Shown here piece after piece: positions 17,272 to 26,940 of a DNA stretch of 64,000 nucleotides. Both the position numbers and the translations under genes were made by a program. Source of the stretch: JAAXKN01 sp036261625. Lineage in GTDB: Bacteria; Bacteroidota; Ignavibacteria; Ignavibacteriales; SURF-24. How positions within the stretch are numbered: the first letter of the stretch is position 1; every line of letters starts with the position of its first letter. The notes under the pieces were generated by a model. That model ran no database searches, was not told the origin of the DNA, and saw only the letters and a program-made list of their open reading frames with translations. The stretch covers positions 1 through 64,000 of the forward strand of contig DATAKL010000063.1 of assembly GCA_036261625.1 (NCBI GenBank), written 5' to 3'.

Positions 17272-17704
17272 CTCATCCTCACATTAAGTACTTAATACAC
17301 CATACTCCCCTAATAAATTAAATATAAAATAAAACCCCTATTTTGCAATCTTCCTTCCCCTTAGTATACCTTAAGGAGAGTACAGCACGCCTGGAAAAGC
17401 CTGTCAATCATCCTTTTTTTGTGATCCAGCCCCTTTTTGTTGATCCAAATCACACAAAACGACAGAATGTTGTTTTTTATCACCTAAAATGTTATACTTT
17501 TTTATAGAGAGAGATGTCCATATTTCTCTGCCCGTAGGAAAAAGATCCATTTAGTTAAACTCACCACAGGGAAGTAAAACCGCAAGGAAGTAACAGGCGG
17601 AAAAGAAAAAGCGTGAATGTTCAGTTCAGGTATTGTTTGCTCATGCAGTCATCTGAAGCTTCAGGTGACCAAAGAGAGACACGATTTGGAAGGTTAAGGA
17701 AAAG
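17272..17704. other. Divergent control region with a long 5' leader
   Basis: These 433 bases separate the divergent FHA gene and the exported-protein gene at 17705. No ORF is credible. The stretch 17560-17610 has an A-rich leader with a duplicated GGAAGTAA motif, and a near-perfect palindrome lies at 17648. I looked for known riboswitch cores and could not match one. Promoters for both directions must lie here. Confidence 0.5.
17648..17669. promoter_or_regulatory. 22-bp palindrome upstream of the exported-protein operon
   Basis: GTCATCTGAAG / CTTCAGGTGAC is an 11 + 11 inverted repeat with one mismatched pair (a G-U pair in RNA) and no loop. It lies 36 bases upstream of the ATG at 17705. The symmetry suits a dimeric regulator; an RNA hairpin is less likely because there is no loop. 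Confidence 0.4.
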
Positions 17705-18223
17705 ATGTTTTATAATAAGACGATAGAATGCAATATGAATAAAACGCTGATCTCAATAGTTATTTTTATCTGCACGGCACTGCCATTAAGCGCACAGGAA
17801 AAGGTCACCGTAGCCTCAGAAGCATCCGAAGGGAAGGTTACTGTTTACTATGAGCTTAAGGCTGATCCTTCAAAAGAGTATAAGATAAACCTCCTGCTTA
17901 AGAGAACCTCACAGCCATCCTTCACATATATTCCGGAGAATCTGGAAGGCGATATTGATGAAGGCAAATTCGCCTCGGGCAGAAGAAAGATCACCTGGCG
18001 CCTGAGCAGCAGGGAAAAAAGCATGTTTTCCGGTGGAGACGATTTTTACTTTGAGGTTACGGCAAGGCCCGTTGAGGCAGGGACTGCCTGGTATTACTAT
18101 GTGGGAGCTGCCCTGGTTGCCGGCGGCGCTGCTGCGGCAATTGTAACCTGGAATTCGCAGGGAGGGGACTCCGGGGGAGGACAGACAAACCAGAGCCTGC
18201 CCACGCCGCCGGGAAGGCCATAA
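17705..18223 (+). CDS. Exported protein of unknown function, with a hydrophobic C-terminal segment
   Basis: Protein of 172 residues. The ATG at 17705 follows AAGGAAAAG and gives an 11-residue extension before MNKTLISIVIFICTALPLSAQ, a good signal peptide; the ATG at 17735 is the alternative start. The mature part has a beta-rich domain (KVTVYYELKADPSKEYKINL ... SGRRKITWRLSSREKS ... FYFEVTA), similar in pattern to domains found next to SUMF1-fold or caspase-like proteins in Bacteroidota (from memory, not searched). A hydrophobic segment at about 130-148 and a Gly/Pro tail follow. It begins a three-gene plus-strand series with 30- and 75-bp gaps. Confidence 0.7.
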   Translation: MFYNKTIECNMNKTLISIVIFICTALPLSAQEKVTVASEASEGKVTVYYELKADPSKEYKINLLLKRTSQPSFTYIPENLEGDIDEGKFASGRRKITWRLSSREKSMFSGGDDFYFEVTARPVEAGTAWYYYVGAALVAGGAAAAIVTWNSQGGDSGGGQTNQSLPTPPGRP

Positions 18224-18253
18224 AAATTACAAGAAAGATCAAGAGATTATGAA

Positions 18254-18913
18254 ATGAAGCTATACATTTTTCCCCTTGCTCTGACGTTTACAACTCTTCT
18301 GTCTGCCCCGCTTGCCGGGCAGGTTAAAGGAACTTCCGCTCCCATGCGCATTGTAGTCAAAAGCTCCGCCGGCCCGCAGCTTACGCTCATTCAGCCCGTG
18401 CTGGCAGGAGGACAGGTAATTACGGTTAAAGATCCTTCGCAGAGGATTGTAGTTGAAGCCAGTGATGAAAACGGGATTTCGGAAGTTCTGATAAATAATA
18501 AAAAGTCGGATACAAACGACGGGAGGCTTTTCTATTCCAATGTCAGTCTGAGGGCAGGAGAAAATATTATTTCCATCAGCGCCCGGAATGCAAAGGGAAA
18601 TTCTGCCATAAAGACATTCAGCATGTCATGGCTTTCTGTGCTTGCTCCGCCGGTCATTTCCATCAGCTATCCAAAGCAGGGCAAAGAAACAAAAATTCTA
18701 ACCTCGCAGAATATAATCTCAGTCAAGGGCACCGCCCTGACATTAAACGGTCTTAGGACGGTTACTATAAACCGGCAGAGAGCAAAAGTGCTCGACGACG
18801 GGACGTTCAGCCTGGACATTCCCCTGAAGGCCGGAGACAACGCCATTGTTATCAGGGCCGCAGACGCCAGGGGAAATACGGCTGAAAATACGTTTTATGT
18901 TACGCGCAGATAA
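18254..18913 (+). CDS. Exported protein with two Ig-like beta domains
   Basis: Protein of 219 residues with a signal peptide (MKLYIFPLALTFTTLLSAPLAGQ). Two tandem Ig-like or cadherin-like domains are visible (about 35-125 and 130-219). Each ends with the same pattern: LRAGENIISISARNAKGNSA in the first and LKAGDNAIVIRAADARGNTA in the second. This matches the glucodextranase B-like/bacterial Ig class used for adhesion or as spacers. No catalytic motif and no sorting tail are present. It sits between two other exported proteins and is probably cotranscribed with them. Confidence 0.78.
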   Translation: MKLYIFPLALTFTTLLSAPLAGQVKGTSAPMRIVVKSSAGPQLTLIQPVLAGGQVITVKDPSQRIVVEASDENGISEVLINNKKSDTNDGRLFYSNVSLRAGENIISISARNAKGNSAIKTFSMSWLSVLAPPVISISYPKQGKETKILTSQNIISVKGTALTLNGLRTVTINRQRAKVLDDGTFSLDIPLKAGDNAIVIRAADARGNTAENTFYVTRR

Positions 18914-18988
18914 TATTACTTTTTTCCCGGGACAGTTTTGTACATAATGAAGATTTTATGCAATAAGGAACTTCCTTGAAGAGGGCAA

Positions 18989-21900
18989 ATGAAAAAGCTG
19001 TTTTTTTTAATTTTGTTTTTACCGCTCTGCCTGAGGGCCGGAATCACGTCTTCAGGCACTGAATATAAAGGTTACTTAAAAGCTGCAGGCACACTTACAG
19101 TCACCTCCCCCAAAGCGGGAGATTCGTGGCCTGCCGGTAAATTTCTGGACATTAACTGGGACAGCCAGAATGTTGATAACGTAAGCATCAGTTACTCATC
19201 CGACAACGGGGCAACATGGAATTTAGTTACCTCCAGCACGCCGGCTTCTTACGGGAGCTACATCTGGACGGTTCCCACGGATGTATCCTCGCAGTACAAG
19301 ATCAGAATTGCAGATGCGGTAAACGATTCTGTGAATGCTCTTTCCGGCATCTTCTCAGTTTACATTGCCCCTACGGCCTCAACAGAAGCAGCAACGGACA
19401 TAACTCTCAATTCGGCAACATTAAACGGCATTGTAAATGCGGGCAATGGAAGTACAACAGTTAGCTTTGAGTATGGACTTACTTCTACATACGATTCAGC
19501 TGTTGCCGCCGTGCAAAGCCCTCTAAACGGAGAAACCAGTACGAATGTAAATGCCGCGCTTTCGGGTCTATTGCCGGGAACAACATACCACTACAGGGTT
19601 AAGGCTGAAAACGGCGCCGGAGTTACCTACGGATCTGATATGATTTTTTCCACGGACAAGGCGGATCTTACGCTTATCTCCCCTTCGGGAGGCGAAGTGT
19701 GGCAGTCGGGTCGGAATTACGATATTACATGGACAAGCAAAAATGTGAAATCCATCAGGATAAGCTACTCTACCGACGACGGCGTAAACTGGTCCCTGAT
19801 AGAATCAGGTGTTTCAGCCGATCCTGGAAGCTATTCATGGAAGGTGCCCGATTATGTATCTTCTTCTTACAGGGTCAGGATTAGTGACGCCTCAAATTCG
19901 CAGCTGTCATCAGAATCAAATTCTTTTGCGGTATATTCACTTCCCGTAGCAGTGACCGATGCTGCTTCAAATGTGGGAGCGTATTCGGCCGTATTGAATG
20001 GCACAGTAAGCGCCGGCAACTCTCAGACCTCGGTAAGTTTTGAATACGGGACTACCAATTCATACGGAAGCGGCCTCATAGACGCCTCACCGAATTCAGT
20101 TTCCGGAATGTCGCAGACAAGCGTCAGTGCATCAATCAGCGGGCTTCAACAAGGGGTTACCTACCACTACAGGGTTATGGCAGTCAATTCTGCAGGAACC
20201 GTATACGGGAACGACCGGACGTTTACGACCGATGCCGCTTCAGTTACACTTACCTCCCCTTCCGGAGGTGAAAGGTGGCGTTCTGGATCGACGCACTCAA
20301 TAGTCTGGACGAGCAGAAATGTTACTGACCTTATTCTGGAATACTCCGCAGACAGCGGACAGACCTGGTCTAGTATCAACAACGGCAATCCCGTTTCCGC
20401 CTCCGGAGGCACATACTCCTGGCGTGTTCCTGACGGGCTGCCGACTGAGTACACGATCAGGATCAGTGATGCTTTACATTCAGCTATCAGTTCAGTTTCC
20501 GGGAGCTTTTCTGTCTACTCGCAGCCCGAAGCCTTAACAAACCCGGCCAGTGATATTACGGCAAATTCCGTAATACTGAACGGTTCTGTAAACCCGAATA
20601 ATTCTCTTACCACAGTTACTTTCGAATACGGGACAACAGCAAGCTACGGCAGTACTTTAACCGCACAGCAAAGCCCTTTAAGCGGAACAACCCGGCAGGA
20701 AGTAAGCATTCCTGCAGCAGGCCTCCAGCCGGCAACGACCTATCACTTCAGACTCAAGGCACAGAATGAGGCGGGAATTGTCTATGGCGACGACATGACA
20801 TTCAGGCTCGACAGCATTAATCTTGCGCTTTCTTCACCCAAGGCAGGCGATGAATGGCTCGCGGGCTCTGACCAAAATATTACCTGGCAAAGCAGAAATG
20901 TCAATACTCTTATTATTTTATATTCCCTCGACGGAGGCAACAGCTGGATTACGATAACGGAGAATGCGCCGGCTCAGACCGGCAGCTACAGCTGGAAAGC
21001 GCCCGATTCGCTTTCATCACTCTACAGAATAAGAATTATAGATGCACAGAACGTATCCATAAGGTCAACTTCCGGAGCCTTTTCGGTATACTCCTTCCCT
21101 TCGGCCCTGACTACGGCTCCATCCAACATTAGTTTTAATTCGGCCGTTATAAGAGGAATTGCTTCTGCCGGAAACTCATCTGCCGCGGTTACATTTGAGT
21201 ACGGCACTTCCACGCTCTACGGCCAAACCGTTCCATCACAGCAGGATCCCGTATCGGGCACAAAACAGGTTAACGTTTCAGCCGAACTGACAGGACTTCT
21301 GCCTGCAACAACATATCATTACAGAACCTCGGCCCGAAACGCTGCAGGAACCGTTTTCGGAGGCGACGTGACCTTTACTACAGACAGCATTAAAATCTCT
21401 CTCACCTCTCCGGCAGGAGGCGAAATGTGGAAGGCCGGATCGGCTCAGGATATCACCTGGTCGTTTAAAAACCTGGATAGCCTGAAAATTGAATATTCCA
21501 CCAGTGACTCCTCGGGCTGGACTACCCTGGCTTCAAGCGTCGCTGCAAATTCCGGGAAGTACCAGTGGACCGTCCCAAACACGCTTTCATCCACGTACAG
21601 AGTCAGAATAAGCAGCAGCACAGATTCACTTTTCAGCTATACGTCAAAAGCTTTTTCCGTTTATTCGGCTCCTTCTGCTATTACGAGTGACCCCAATAAT
21701 ATTTCGCTTAATTCGGCTGTTCTTTATGCCTCTATAAACCCCGGCAATTCAACGGCAACGGTTACTTTTGAATACGGGACTTCAACCTCATACGGCCTCA
21801 GTGTGCCGGGAGTGCCGCCCGTAATTAACGGCGTTAAACCTGTAGACGTTACAGCCTCCATAAGCGGGCTTTCTCAGGGCAACACCTATCATTTCAGGAT

Positions 21901-24130
21901 TATGGCCGAAAACCAGGCGGGCAAAGTTTATGGAGATGACAAAACATTTACTACTGACGGCATTACACTTACACTTACATCCCCTTCGGGAAGCGAATAC
22001 TGGCAGGCGGGCTCCCAGAAGAGTATCTCATGGAGAAGTAAAAACGTCGCCGGCATTAATATATCCTATTCCTCAGATAACGGACAAACGTGGACTGCAA
22101 TAGCAGCGGCAGTGCCGACTTCACAGAGGAGCTACACATGGACCGTTCCCGGGCAGGCATCTTCAAAGTACAAAGTAAGAATTACAGATGTTTCAAATAC
22201 ACAGCTGAATGCAACCTCAAATGCCTTTATAGTTTATTCCATGCCTTCAGCCCAGACCAAACAGGCCGTGGATGTTTCCCTTACTTCTGTAACTTTAAGA
22301 GGGACGGTCAATGCAGGCAATTCAGCAACACAGGCATTTTTTGAATACGGTCCGACTGCCTCTTACGGAGCAGTTGCAGCTGTTTCACAGAACCCCATAA
22401 GCGGCACGACAGATACCGACGTCAGTGCGCGGATTTCAGGGCTGAACCAGGGCGCAATATATCACTACAGACTTAGAGCCATCAACACAGCAGGAAATGC
22501 CTATGGAGATGATAATACATTCACACTCCTTAGCCCCCAGCTAAAACTGACAAGTCCCTCCGGCGGCGAGGAACTGACTGGATCCGTACAGTATACCATA
22601 ACATGGACAAGCAGCAATGTATCCAGCATTAACATCGAGTATTCGACAGATAACGGGAATAGCTGGCTTGGCGTGGCATCAAGCATCGACGCATCAATGG
22701 GAACCTACACATGGACGGTCCCCAACAATATTAGTTCAGCTTCATGCCTGATCAGAATTACCGACAGGAACTCCCCTGTTACAGATATTATAGACAATGT
22801 TTTTAAGATCAGCACCTACTCACAGTCCATTTCAATGTCGGGTAAGATAATAGCTTTCAGCTCCCTCAAGCAGTCGGCATACAGGATGATAGGACTGCCC
22901 GGAGAATCCTCACAGCTTAAGCTTTCAGAGTACGCACAGGGTGAAGTAAAGAAGGACTGGACAATGTACTACGATAACGGAAACAGTACGGATTACTATG
23001 TTGAGTACGATGGTTCGCAGAGCTTTAACTTTGCTCCCGGGAAGGGGTTCTGGGTTATAAGCAGAAACGCTATAAATCTTTCGGGTGATGTTAAGACCGT
23101 GGCGCTCTCCAGCGACGGCACGTACTCCATAAACCTGGATCACGGGGGCTGGAACATCATAAGCAGTCCTTTTGATATCGCAGTCCAGTGGTCAGCCGTT
23201 CAGAGCATGAACTCCATATCGGAAAATATATCCTCATGGAACGGGAGTAATTTTATTGCCTCGGCCGTCATGAATCCTTATGAGGGATATTATTTCTATA
23301 ACAGCAAAGATCTTAAGACACTGAAGCTGCCTTACAGGGCTGCCGCCCTAAAAGCAGGCAAAGAGACGGTGCAGCTTTCAAAGAAACTGTCTTTGGAAAA
23401 TTCAGTAATATTAAGCCTTCTGGACGAGAGGGGTGTAATTTCAAGCATAACGGCGGGGATCAATAAAAACTCACTTGATGATTACGACCCGCTGGATGCC
23501 ATGGCGCCTCCGGGAGATTTTGAGGCTGCGGGATTGCGCATTATAGACAACAATCTTACCACCGCCTGGAAAGAGCTCTTTACAGAGTACAGAACCGCCG
23601 TGGGTCAGGGACAGAAGTTTACAATCAGGATTAAAAACAGCACTGAAAGAAACTTAAAGCTCAAGTGGGATGGTGCGGACAGGTTTAACGGCTCCGAGGT
23701 CTATCTGCTTGATAAAAGATTAAGCAAGCTTCACGACTTAAAGAAGGAAACGGATTTAACTCTTCCTCCGAATGCAAAGCTGACAGAGTTTGAGCTCTTA
23801 ATCGGGAGCAGCGCTTTTATTGAGGAGGAAAACCGCAGGCTTATGCCGCAGGAGTTCTCGCTGTTCCAGAATTATCCTAATCCTTTTAACCCCGCGACAC
23901 AGATAAAGTACTCTCTGCCGGAGAATGCATTTGTAACAATAAGGGTATACGACGTGTTAGGACGCCTGGTAAAAGATATGGTAAGCGGCTTTAATGAGGC
24001 AGGGTATCACGAGGTAAGTTTTGACGGAAGCGCCATTTCCTCAGGCGTATATTACTATTCAATGGAGGTAAAGGCCACCGACGGCAGCCTCCGTTTCCGA
24101 GAGGCAAAAAAGATGCTCCTAATTAAGTAG
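18989..24130 (+). CDS. Giant secreted repeat protein with type IX sorting tail
   Basis: Protein of 1713 residues with a signal peptide (MKKLFFLILFLPLCLRA). Seven copies of a Kre9/KNH-like module start with phrases such as LTSPSGGE.W.AGS and run through YSTDNG.SW to a VP...SS.YRVRISD strand. All but the last are followed by a fibronectin-like module (NSAVLNG.V..GNS...V.FEYGT..SYG ... YHYR..A.N.AG..YGDD.TFTTD). Each pair is about 190 residues, covering roughly residues 33-1285. A non-repeat domain (about 1290-1610) and QNYPNPFNP with a sorting tail follow. No catalytic site is evident, so I infer an adhesin or stalk. The near-identical modules make copy-number change plausible. Confidence 0.85.
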   Translation: MKKLFFLILFLPLCLRAGITSSGTEYKGYLKAAGTLTVTSPKAGDSWPAGKFLDINWDSQNVDNVSISYSSDNGATWNLVTSSTPASYGSYIWTVPTDVSSQYKIRIADAVNDSVNALSGIFSVYIAPTASTEAATDITLNSATLNGIVNAGNGSTTVSFEYGLTSTYDSAVAAVQSPLNGETSTNVNAALSGLLPGTTYHYRVKAENGAGVTYGSDMIFSTDKADLTLISPSGGEVWQSGRNYDITWTSKNVKSIRISYSTDDGVNWSLIESGVSADPGSYSWKVPDYVSSSYRVRISDASNSQLSSESNSFAVYSLPVAVTDAASNVGAYSAVLNGTVSAGNSQTSVSFEYGTTNSYGSGLIDASPNSVSGMSQTSVSASISGLQQGVTYHYRVMAVNSAGTVYGNDRTFTTDAASVTLTSPSGGERWRSGSTHSIVWTSRNVTDLILEYSADSGQTWSSINNGNPVSASGGTYSWRVPDGLPTEYTIRISDALHSAISSVSGSFSVYSQPEALTNPASDITANSVILNGSVNPNNSLTTVTFEYGTTASYGSTLTAQQSPLSGTTRQEVSIPAAGLQPATTYHFRLKAQNEAGIVYGDDMTFRLDSINLALSSPKAGDEWLAGSDQNITWQSRNVNTLIILYSLDGGNSWITITENAPAQTGSYSWKAPDSLSSLYRIRIIDAQNVSIRSTSGAFSVYSFPSALTTAPSNISFNSAVIRGIASAGNSSAAVTFEYGTSTLYGQTVPSQQDPVSGTKQVNVSAELTGLLPATTYHYRTSARNAAGTVFGGDVTFTTDSIKISLTSPAGGEMWKAGSAQDITWSFKNLDSLKIEYSTSDSSGWTTLASSVAANSGKYQWTVPNTLSSTYRVRISSSTDSLFSYTSKAFSVYSAPSAITSDPNNISLNSAVLYASINPGNSTATVTFEYGTSTSYGLSVPGVPPVINGVKPVDVTASISGLSQGNTYHFRIMAENQAGKVYGDDKTFTTDGITLTLTSPSGSEYWQAGSQKSISWRSKNVAGINISYSSDNGQTWTAIAAAVPTSQRSYTWTVPGQASSKYKVRITDVSNTQLNATSNAFIVYSMPSAQTKQAVDVSLTSVTLRGTVNAGNSATQAFFEYGPTASYGAVAAVSQNPISGTTDTDVSARISGLNQGAIYHYRLRAINTAGNAYGDDNTFTLLSPQLKLTSPSGGEELTGSVQYTITWTSSNVSSINIEYSTDNGNSWLGVASSIDASMGTYTWTVPNNISSASCLIRITDRNSPVTDIIDNVFKISTYSQSISMSGKIIAFSSLKQSAYRMIGLPGESSQLKLSEYAQGEVKKDWTMYYDNGNSTDYYVEYDGSQSFNFAPGKGFWVISRNAINLSGDVKTVALSSDGTYSINLDHGGWNIISSPFDIAVQWSAVQSMNSISENISSWNGSNFIASAVMNPYEGYYFYNSKDLKTLKLPYRAAALKAGKETVQLSKKLSLENSVILSLLDERGVISSITAGINKNSLDDYDPLDAMAPPGDFEAAGLRIIDNNLTTAWKELFTEYRTAVGQGQKFTIRIKNSTERNLKLKWDGADRFNGSEVYLLDKRLSKLHDLKKETDLTLPPNAKLTEFELLIGSSAFIEEENRRLMPQEFSLFQNYPNPFNPATQIKYSLPENAFVTIRVYDVLGRLVKDMVSGFNEAGYHEVSFDGSAISSGVYYYSMEVKATDGSLRFREAKKMLLIK

Positions 24131-24201
24131 CACCGGCTTGATTATAGGAAGAAAAATGCAGAGTTTTATCCCTGAAAAAATATTTGTTTTGAGGGGATAT
24201 A

Positions 24202-25332
24202 ATGCTGAGATTTATTTTTTCTTTTATAATATTCATACATGGCTCGATTCATCTTTTAGGCTTCTTAAAAGAGTGGAAGATTGCTGAAGTAAAAGAGCTT
24301 ACAGGAAAAACAATCTTCCCCCTTCCGGCGGGGCTTGCCAAAGGAGCAGGGGCACTCTGGCTTTTAACATGCATTATGTTTGCCGTATCTGCCTTTTCAT
24401 ACCTCATGAAGCAGGGCTGGTGGTGGATTCCGGCGTCAATTGCGCTTGTAATTTCACAGATACTCATTATCATCTACTGGCACGATGCAAAGTTCGGAAC
24501 AATTGCAAACGTAATCATTCTTATAATGTGCCTCCTGGGTTACGGCGACTGGAGCTTTAACAGAATGGTTGCAGGTGAACTCCCCTCCTTTTTATCCAAT
24601 GGTCCCATTAAATCTGAAATAATTAAAGAAAGTGACATTAGAGCACTTCCGCCAGTGGTGCAGAAGTGGATGAGGCATTCAGGTGTGATTGGAAAAGATA
24701 TGATTAAGACTGTTCACTTAAGGCAGACGGGACAGATGCGTACGAGTCCCGAAGGCAGCTGGTGGCCCTTTACGGCGGGGCAGTACTTTACGGTTGACAG
24801 GCCGGGATTTTTATGGGAAGCGGAAGTAAAGGCAAATCCTTTCATGTACATGAGGGGGCGCGACAAGTATTATAACGGTCAGGGGCAGATGATTATAAAA
24901 GTAATGTCGCTTATACCTGTTGTGGATGTAAAAGGCAAAGAAGTAGATCAGGGCACAATGCTGAGGTTTTTAGCCGAAGGCGTCTGGTTCCCGACCTTTG
25001 CATTAAGTAAGTACATTAAATGGGAAGAAGTTGATTCACGTAGTGCCAGAGCCGTGATGAATTACGGAGGCATTGAGGCCTCAGGCATATACAGATTTAA
25101 CGCAGAAGGCGACTTAACAGGTTTTGAAGCGATGAGGTATTACTACCGCAAGGAAGGTTCCACGCTTGAGAAGTGGGTTATTGCGGTTGACAGGGACGGC
25201 TACAAGGAGTTTTCGGGCATGCGTATTCCGGCCAAGAGCAGTGTAACCTGGAAGCTGAAAGAAGGTGACTACCACTGGCTGGATGTGGAGGTTACGGAGA
25301 TGGAGTTCAACGGGAAGTCAATTAAAAATTAA
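24202..25332 (+). CDS. DUF6544-family membrane protein
   Basis: Protein of 376 residues. The first 130 residues carry four hydrophobic helices (IIFIHGSIHLLGFL, ALWLLTCIMFAV, WIPASIALVISQILIIIYW, VIILIMCLLGY). The remainder is a soluble beta-rich domain with the DUF6544 features LPPVVQKWMRHSGVIGKD, LRQTGQMR and GWWPFTAGQYF-like text. The function of the family is not established. A GAGG ribosome binding site precedes the ATG. The last codons and the stop TAA lie inside a 7-bp tandem array, so the final residues SIKN may be repeat-derived. Confidence 0.82.
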   Translation: MLRFIFSFIIFIHGSIHLLGFLKEWKIAEVKELTGKTIFPLPAGLAKGAGALWLLTCIMFAVSAFSYLMKQGWWWIPASIALVISQILIIIYWHDAKFGTIANVIILIMCLLGYGDWSFNRMVAGELPSFLSNGPIKSEIIKESDIRALPPVVQKWMRHSGVIGKDMIKTVHLRQTGQMRTSPEGSWWPFTAGQYFTVDRPGFLWEAEVKANPFMYMRGRDKYYNGQGQMIIKVMSLIPVVDVKGKEVDQGTMLRFLAEGVWFPTFALSKYIKWEEVDSRSARAVMNYGGIEASGIYRFNAEGDLTGFEAMRYYYRKEGSTLEKWVIAVDRDGYKEFSGMRIPAKSSVTWKLKEGDYHWLDVEVTEMEFNGKSIKN

Positions 25333-25350
25333 AAATGAAAAATTAAAAAG
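25322..25350. repeat. Heptanucleotide tandem array over a stop codon
   Basis: Units ATTAAAA, ATTAAAA, ATGAAAA, ATTAAAA in exact 7-bp phase. The stop codon of the DUF6544 gene (25330-25332) is inside the array. The same unit surrounds the stop codon of the gene ending at 26935, in the opposite orientation. Confidence 0.75.
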
Positions 25351-25448
25351 TGAAGGCAAGGTAAAGGAAATATTCCGAGGAGTATGGGTTTTCTGCCGCT
25401 ACGCATAAATTACCACAATCTATTTATTTATAAATTTGTTGTATTCAA

Positions 25449-25803
25449 ATGCCGCGGTCAGCGGCATGGTATTGATAGCCCCGGGTGACAAACCCGCCTC
25501 TGGCGGGTGCCGGAACCCGGGGTTACGGATCCCAAAAAACATCATAGCGCTGCGGGCAGCTGCGCCATATTCCGATTCAACAATGAATATATTCGGATGA
25601 AATGGGATCATCATTTTTGGTGTGTTGGGATTTCCATAATGAATTCACCCTATTCCCAAACATGGCGCGGCCACGTCAGAGACGGACAGGCTGACCGCGG
25701 CGCATGGGGGATTTGGGGGGATTCCGTGGTCCCGGGGTTCCGTCATCCCCGCTGGGGATTCCGTCACCCTAGGCTATCGACATGTGGCCGCTGACCGCGG
25801 CCT
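25449..25803. repeat. R1 dispersed repeat, full copy
   Basis: The left end ATGCCGCGGTCAGCGGCATG with ATTGATAGCC pairs with the right end GGCTATCGACATGTGGCCGC TGACCGCGG. The inner inverted pair GCGCTGCGGGCAGCTGCGCC and GGCGCGGCCACG...CTGACCGCGGCGC is also present; a short tract (GTCAGAGACGGACAGG) is inserted in the inner right arm. It occupies most of the 515-base gap between two convergent genes. Nothing else in the gap looks genic. Confidence 0.8.
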
Positions 25804-25847
25804 TAAACACATTGTAATTAATAGTTAAGTAATTCTCAATAACCATT

Positions 25848-26801
25848 TTACTGCGGAGTGCCGAAGATTATCTTGTTTCCGCTGGCGGCCCAGGTGCAGC
25901 GGTTGGGAAGCGCGGCATTGAGCGCGCTGAAGGCTTTTATGCCTGTGCAGTGCGAGAGCATCACTTTTTGAACATCATACTTTTTAAGCGCTTCAATTGT
26001 TTTCTCAAGCCTTTCCGGAGATGCACCTATTAAATGACTTCCGCCGATTACGGCATAAATCTTCTCTTCTCCCATAACATGACTAATGTAATCCATCGTG
26101 TTAACTACTCCTGCGTGAGCACATCCCAGAACAACTACCAGACCTTCAGGCACTCGGAAAAATATTGCCTGATCATCCGGAACCTGGTCGGGAACTCTCA
26201 TTTCTGCGTCCTTAAAGGCAATTCCCTTGAGGCCGGTGTCTTCAAAATCATTTCTCCTGGGAATCCCGCCCGTTACAAATATACCATCCGAAATTTCAAC
26301 AGGACTTGTGGTTTTAATTATCTCTTTCACACGGGGCGTAATCTCTTCTATAGATAAAGACATTTTATATGGGACTGCCGAAGAACCATCTTTCCAGTAG
26401 GAAGTTGAAAAAGCCTCAGGATGGATGAACAGGTTTACCTTTCCTGTCATATTCAGCGCCTTATCCAGGCCTCCCGTATGATCCGGATGCCCGTGACTTA
26501 TTACAATAGCATCGGACTTGCTTAAATCAACTCCCAGGGCATCGGCATTTCCTTTCAGGGTTTTCCCTCCGCCAGCATCAAAGAGGATCTGGTGTTTGTC
26601 TGTTTTAATAAGGTATGAAAGCCCCCATTCGCCCAGAACAGGTCCTCCTCCGGCCATATTGTCGACCAGGACAGTTATGCCAGCATAGGGGATGATGCGG
26701 GGAATTTTGTTTTGCGGATCTGGTGCCGGCCGGGCACCATGCAGAAGGAAAAAAGTAATTGCAATAAAAAGTATATCACGCCTTTTCATAGCCGCCCCCA
26801 T
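25848..26801 (-). CDS. Metallo-beta-lactamase-fold hydrolase
   Basis: Protein of 317 residues. A hydrophobic leader (ILFIAITFFLLHGARPAP) suggests export or a membrane anchor; the start may be the first ATG or the one four codons in. The metal motif is HGHPDHTGG, with further family motifs DNMAGGGPVLGEWGLSYLI near the N-terminus, LFDAGGG, FIHPEAF, and GCAHAGVVNTMDYI and GGSHLIGA further on. This layout matches the subgroup related to the 7,8-dihydropterin-6-methyl-4-(beta-D-ribofuranosyl)aminobenzene 5'-phosphate synthase-like hydrolases, often seen in archaea and anaerobes. The substrate is unknown. It faces the DUF6544 gene convergently across an R1 element. Confidence 0.85.
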   Translation of the reverse strand: MGAAMKRRDILFIAITFFLLHGARPAPDPQNKIPRIIPYAGITVLVDNMAGGGPVLGEWGLSYLIKTDKHQILFDAGGGKTLKGNADALGVDLSKSDAIVISHGHPDHTGGLDKALNMTGKVNLFIHPEAFSTSYWKDGSSAVPYKMSLSIEEITPRVKEIIKTTSPVEISDGIFVTGGIPRRNDFEDTGLKGIAFKDAEMRVPDQVPDDQAIFFRVPEGLVVVLGCAHAGVVNTMDYISHVMGEEKIYAVIGGSHLIGASPERLEKTIEALKKYDVQKVMLSHCTGIKAFSALNAALPNRCTWAASGNKIIFGTPQ

Positions 26802-26891
26802 ATTTTATAGATAATTTAATCTTTTAGAGATTATTGTCAACGTTTATACGGAGTGGCGGGAAGTTAGCTTGCTATTTTTTTTACAGCAGAC

Positions 26892-26913
26892 GGGCAGGGA
26901 ATGGTCCCTGCCC
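26892..26913. terminator. Hairpin after the spermidine-synthase-like gene
   Basis: Perfect nine-pair stem GGGCAGGGA / TCCCTGCCC with loop ATGG, 22 bases beyond the stop at 26935. On the minus strand it is not followed by T residues; the T-rich side is on the plus strand and belongs to the heptad array. It may be a weak terminator or an RNA 3'-end stabiliser. Confidence 0.4.
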
Positions 26914-26916
26914 TCA

Positions 26917-26940
26917 CTTTTTAATTTTTAATTTTTAATT
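26917..26940. repeat. Heptanucleotide tandem array over a stop codon
   Basis: Three TTTTTAA units in exact 7-bp phase. The minus-strand stop codon of the spermidine-synthase-like gene (26935-26937) lies inside the array, mirroring the array at 25322. Confidence 0.75.

Noticed and set aside
17560..17620. c-di-GMP or other riboswitch in the leader of the exported-protein operon
   Set aside because: A partial resemblance (CACAGGGAAG and GCAAGG) did not extend to a full conserved core, and no tetraloop receptor or second stem could be matched.
25507..25794. 95-residue ORF inside R1
   Set aside because: It is the translation of the R1 repeat and is not maintained as an open frame in the other copies.
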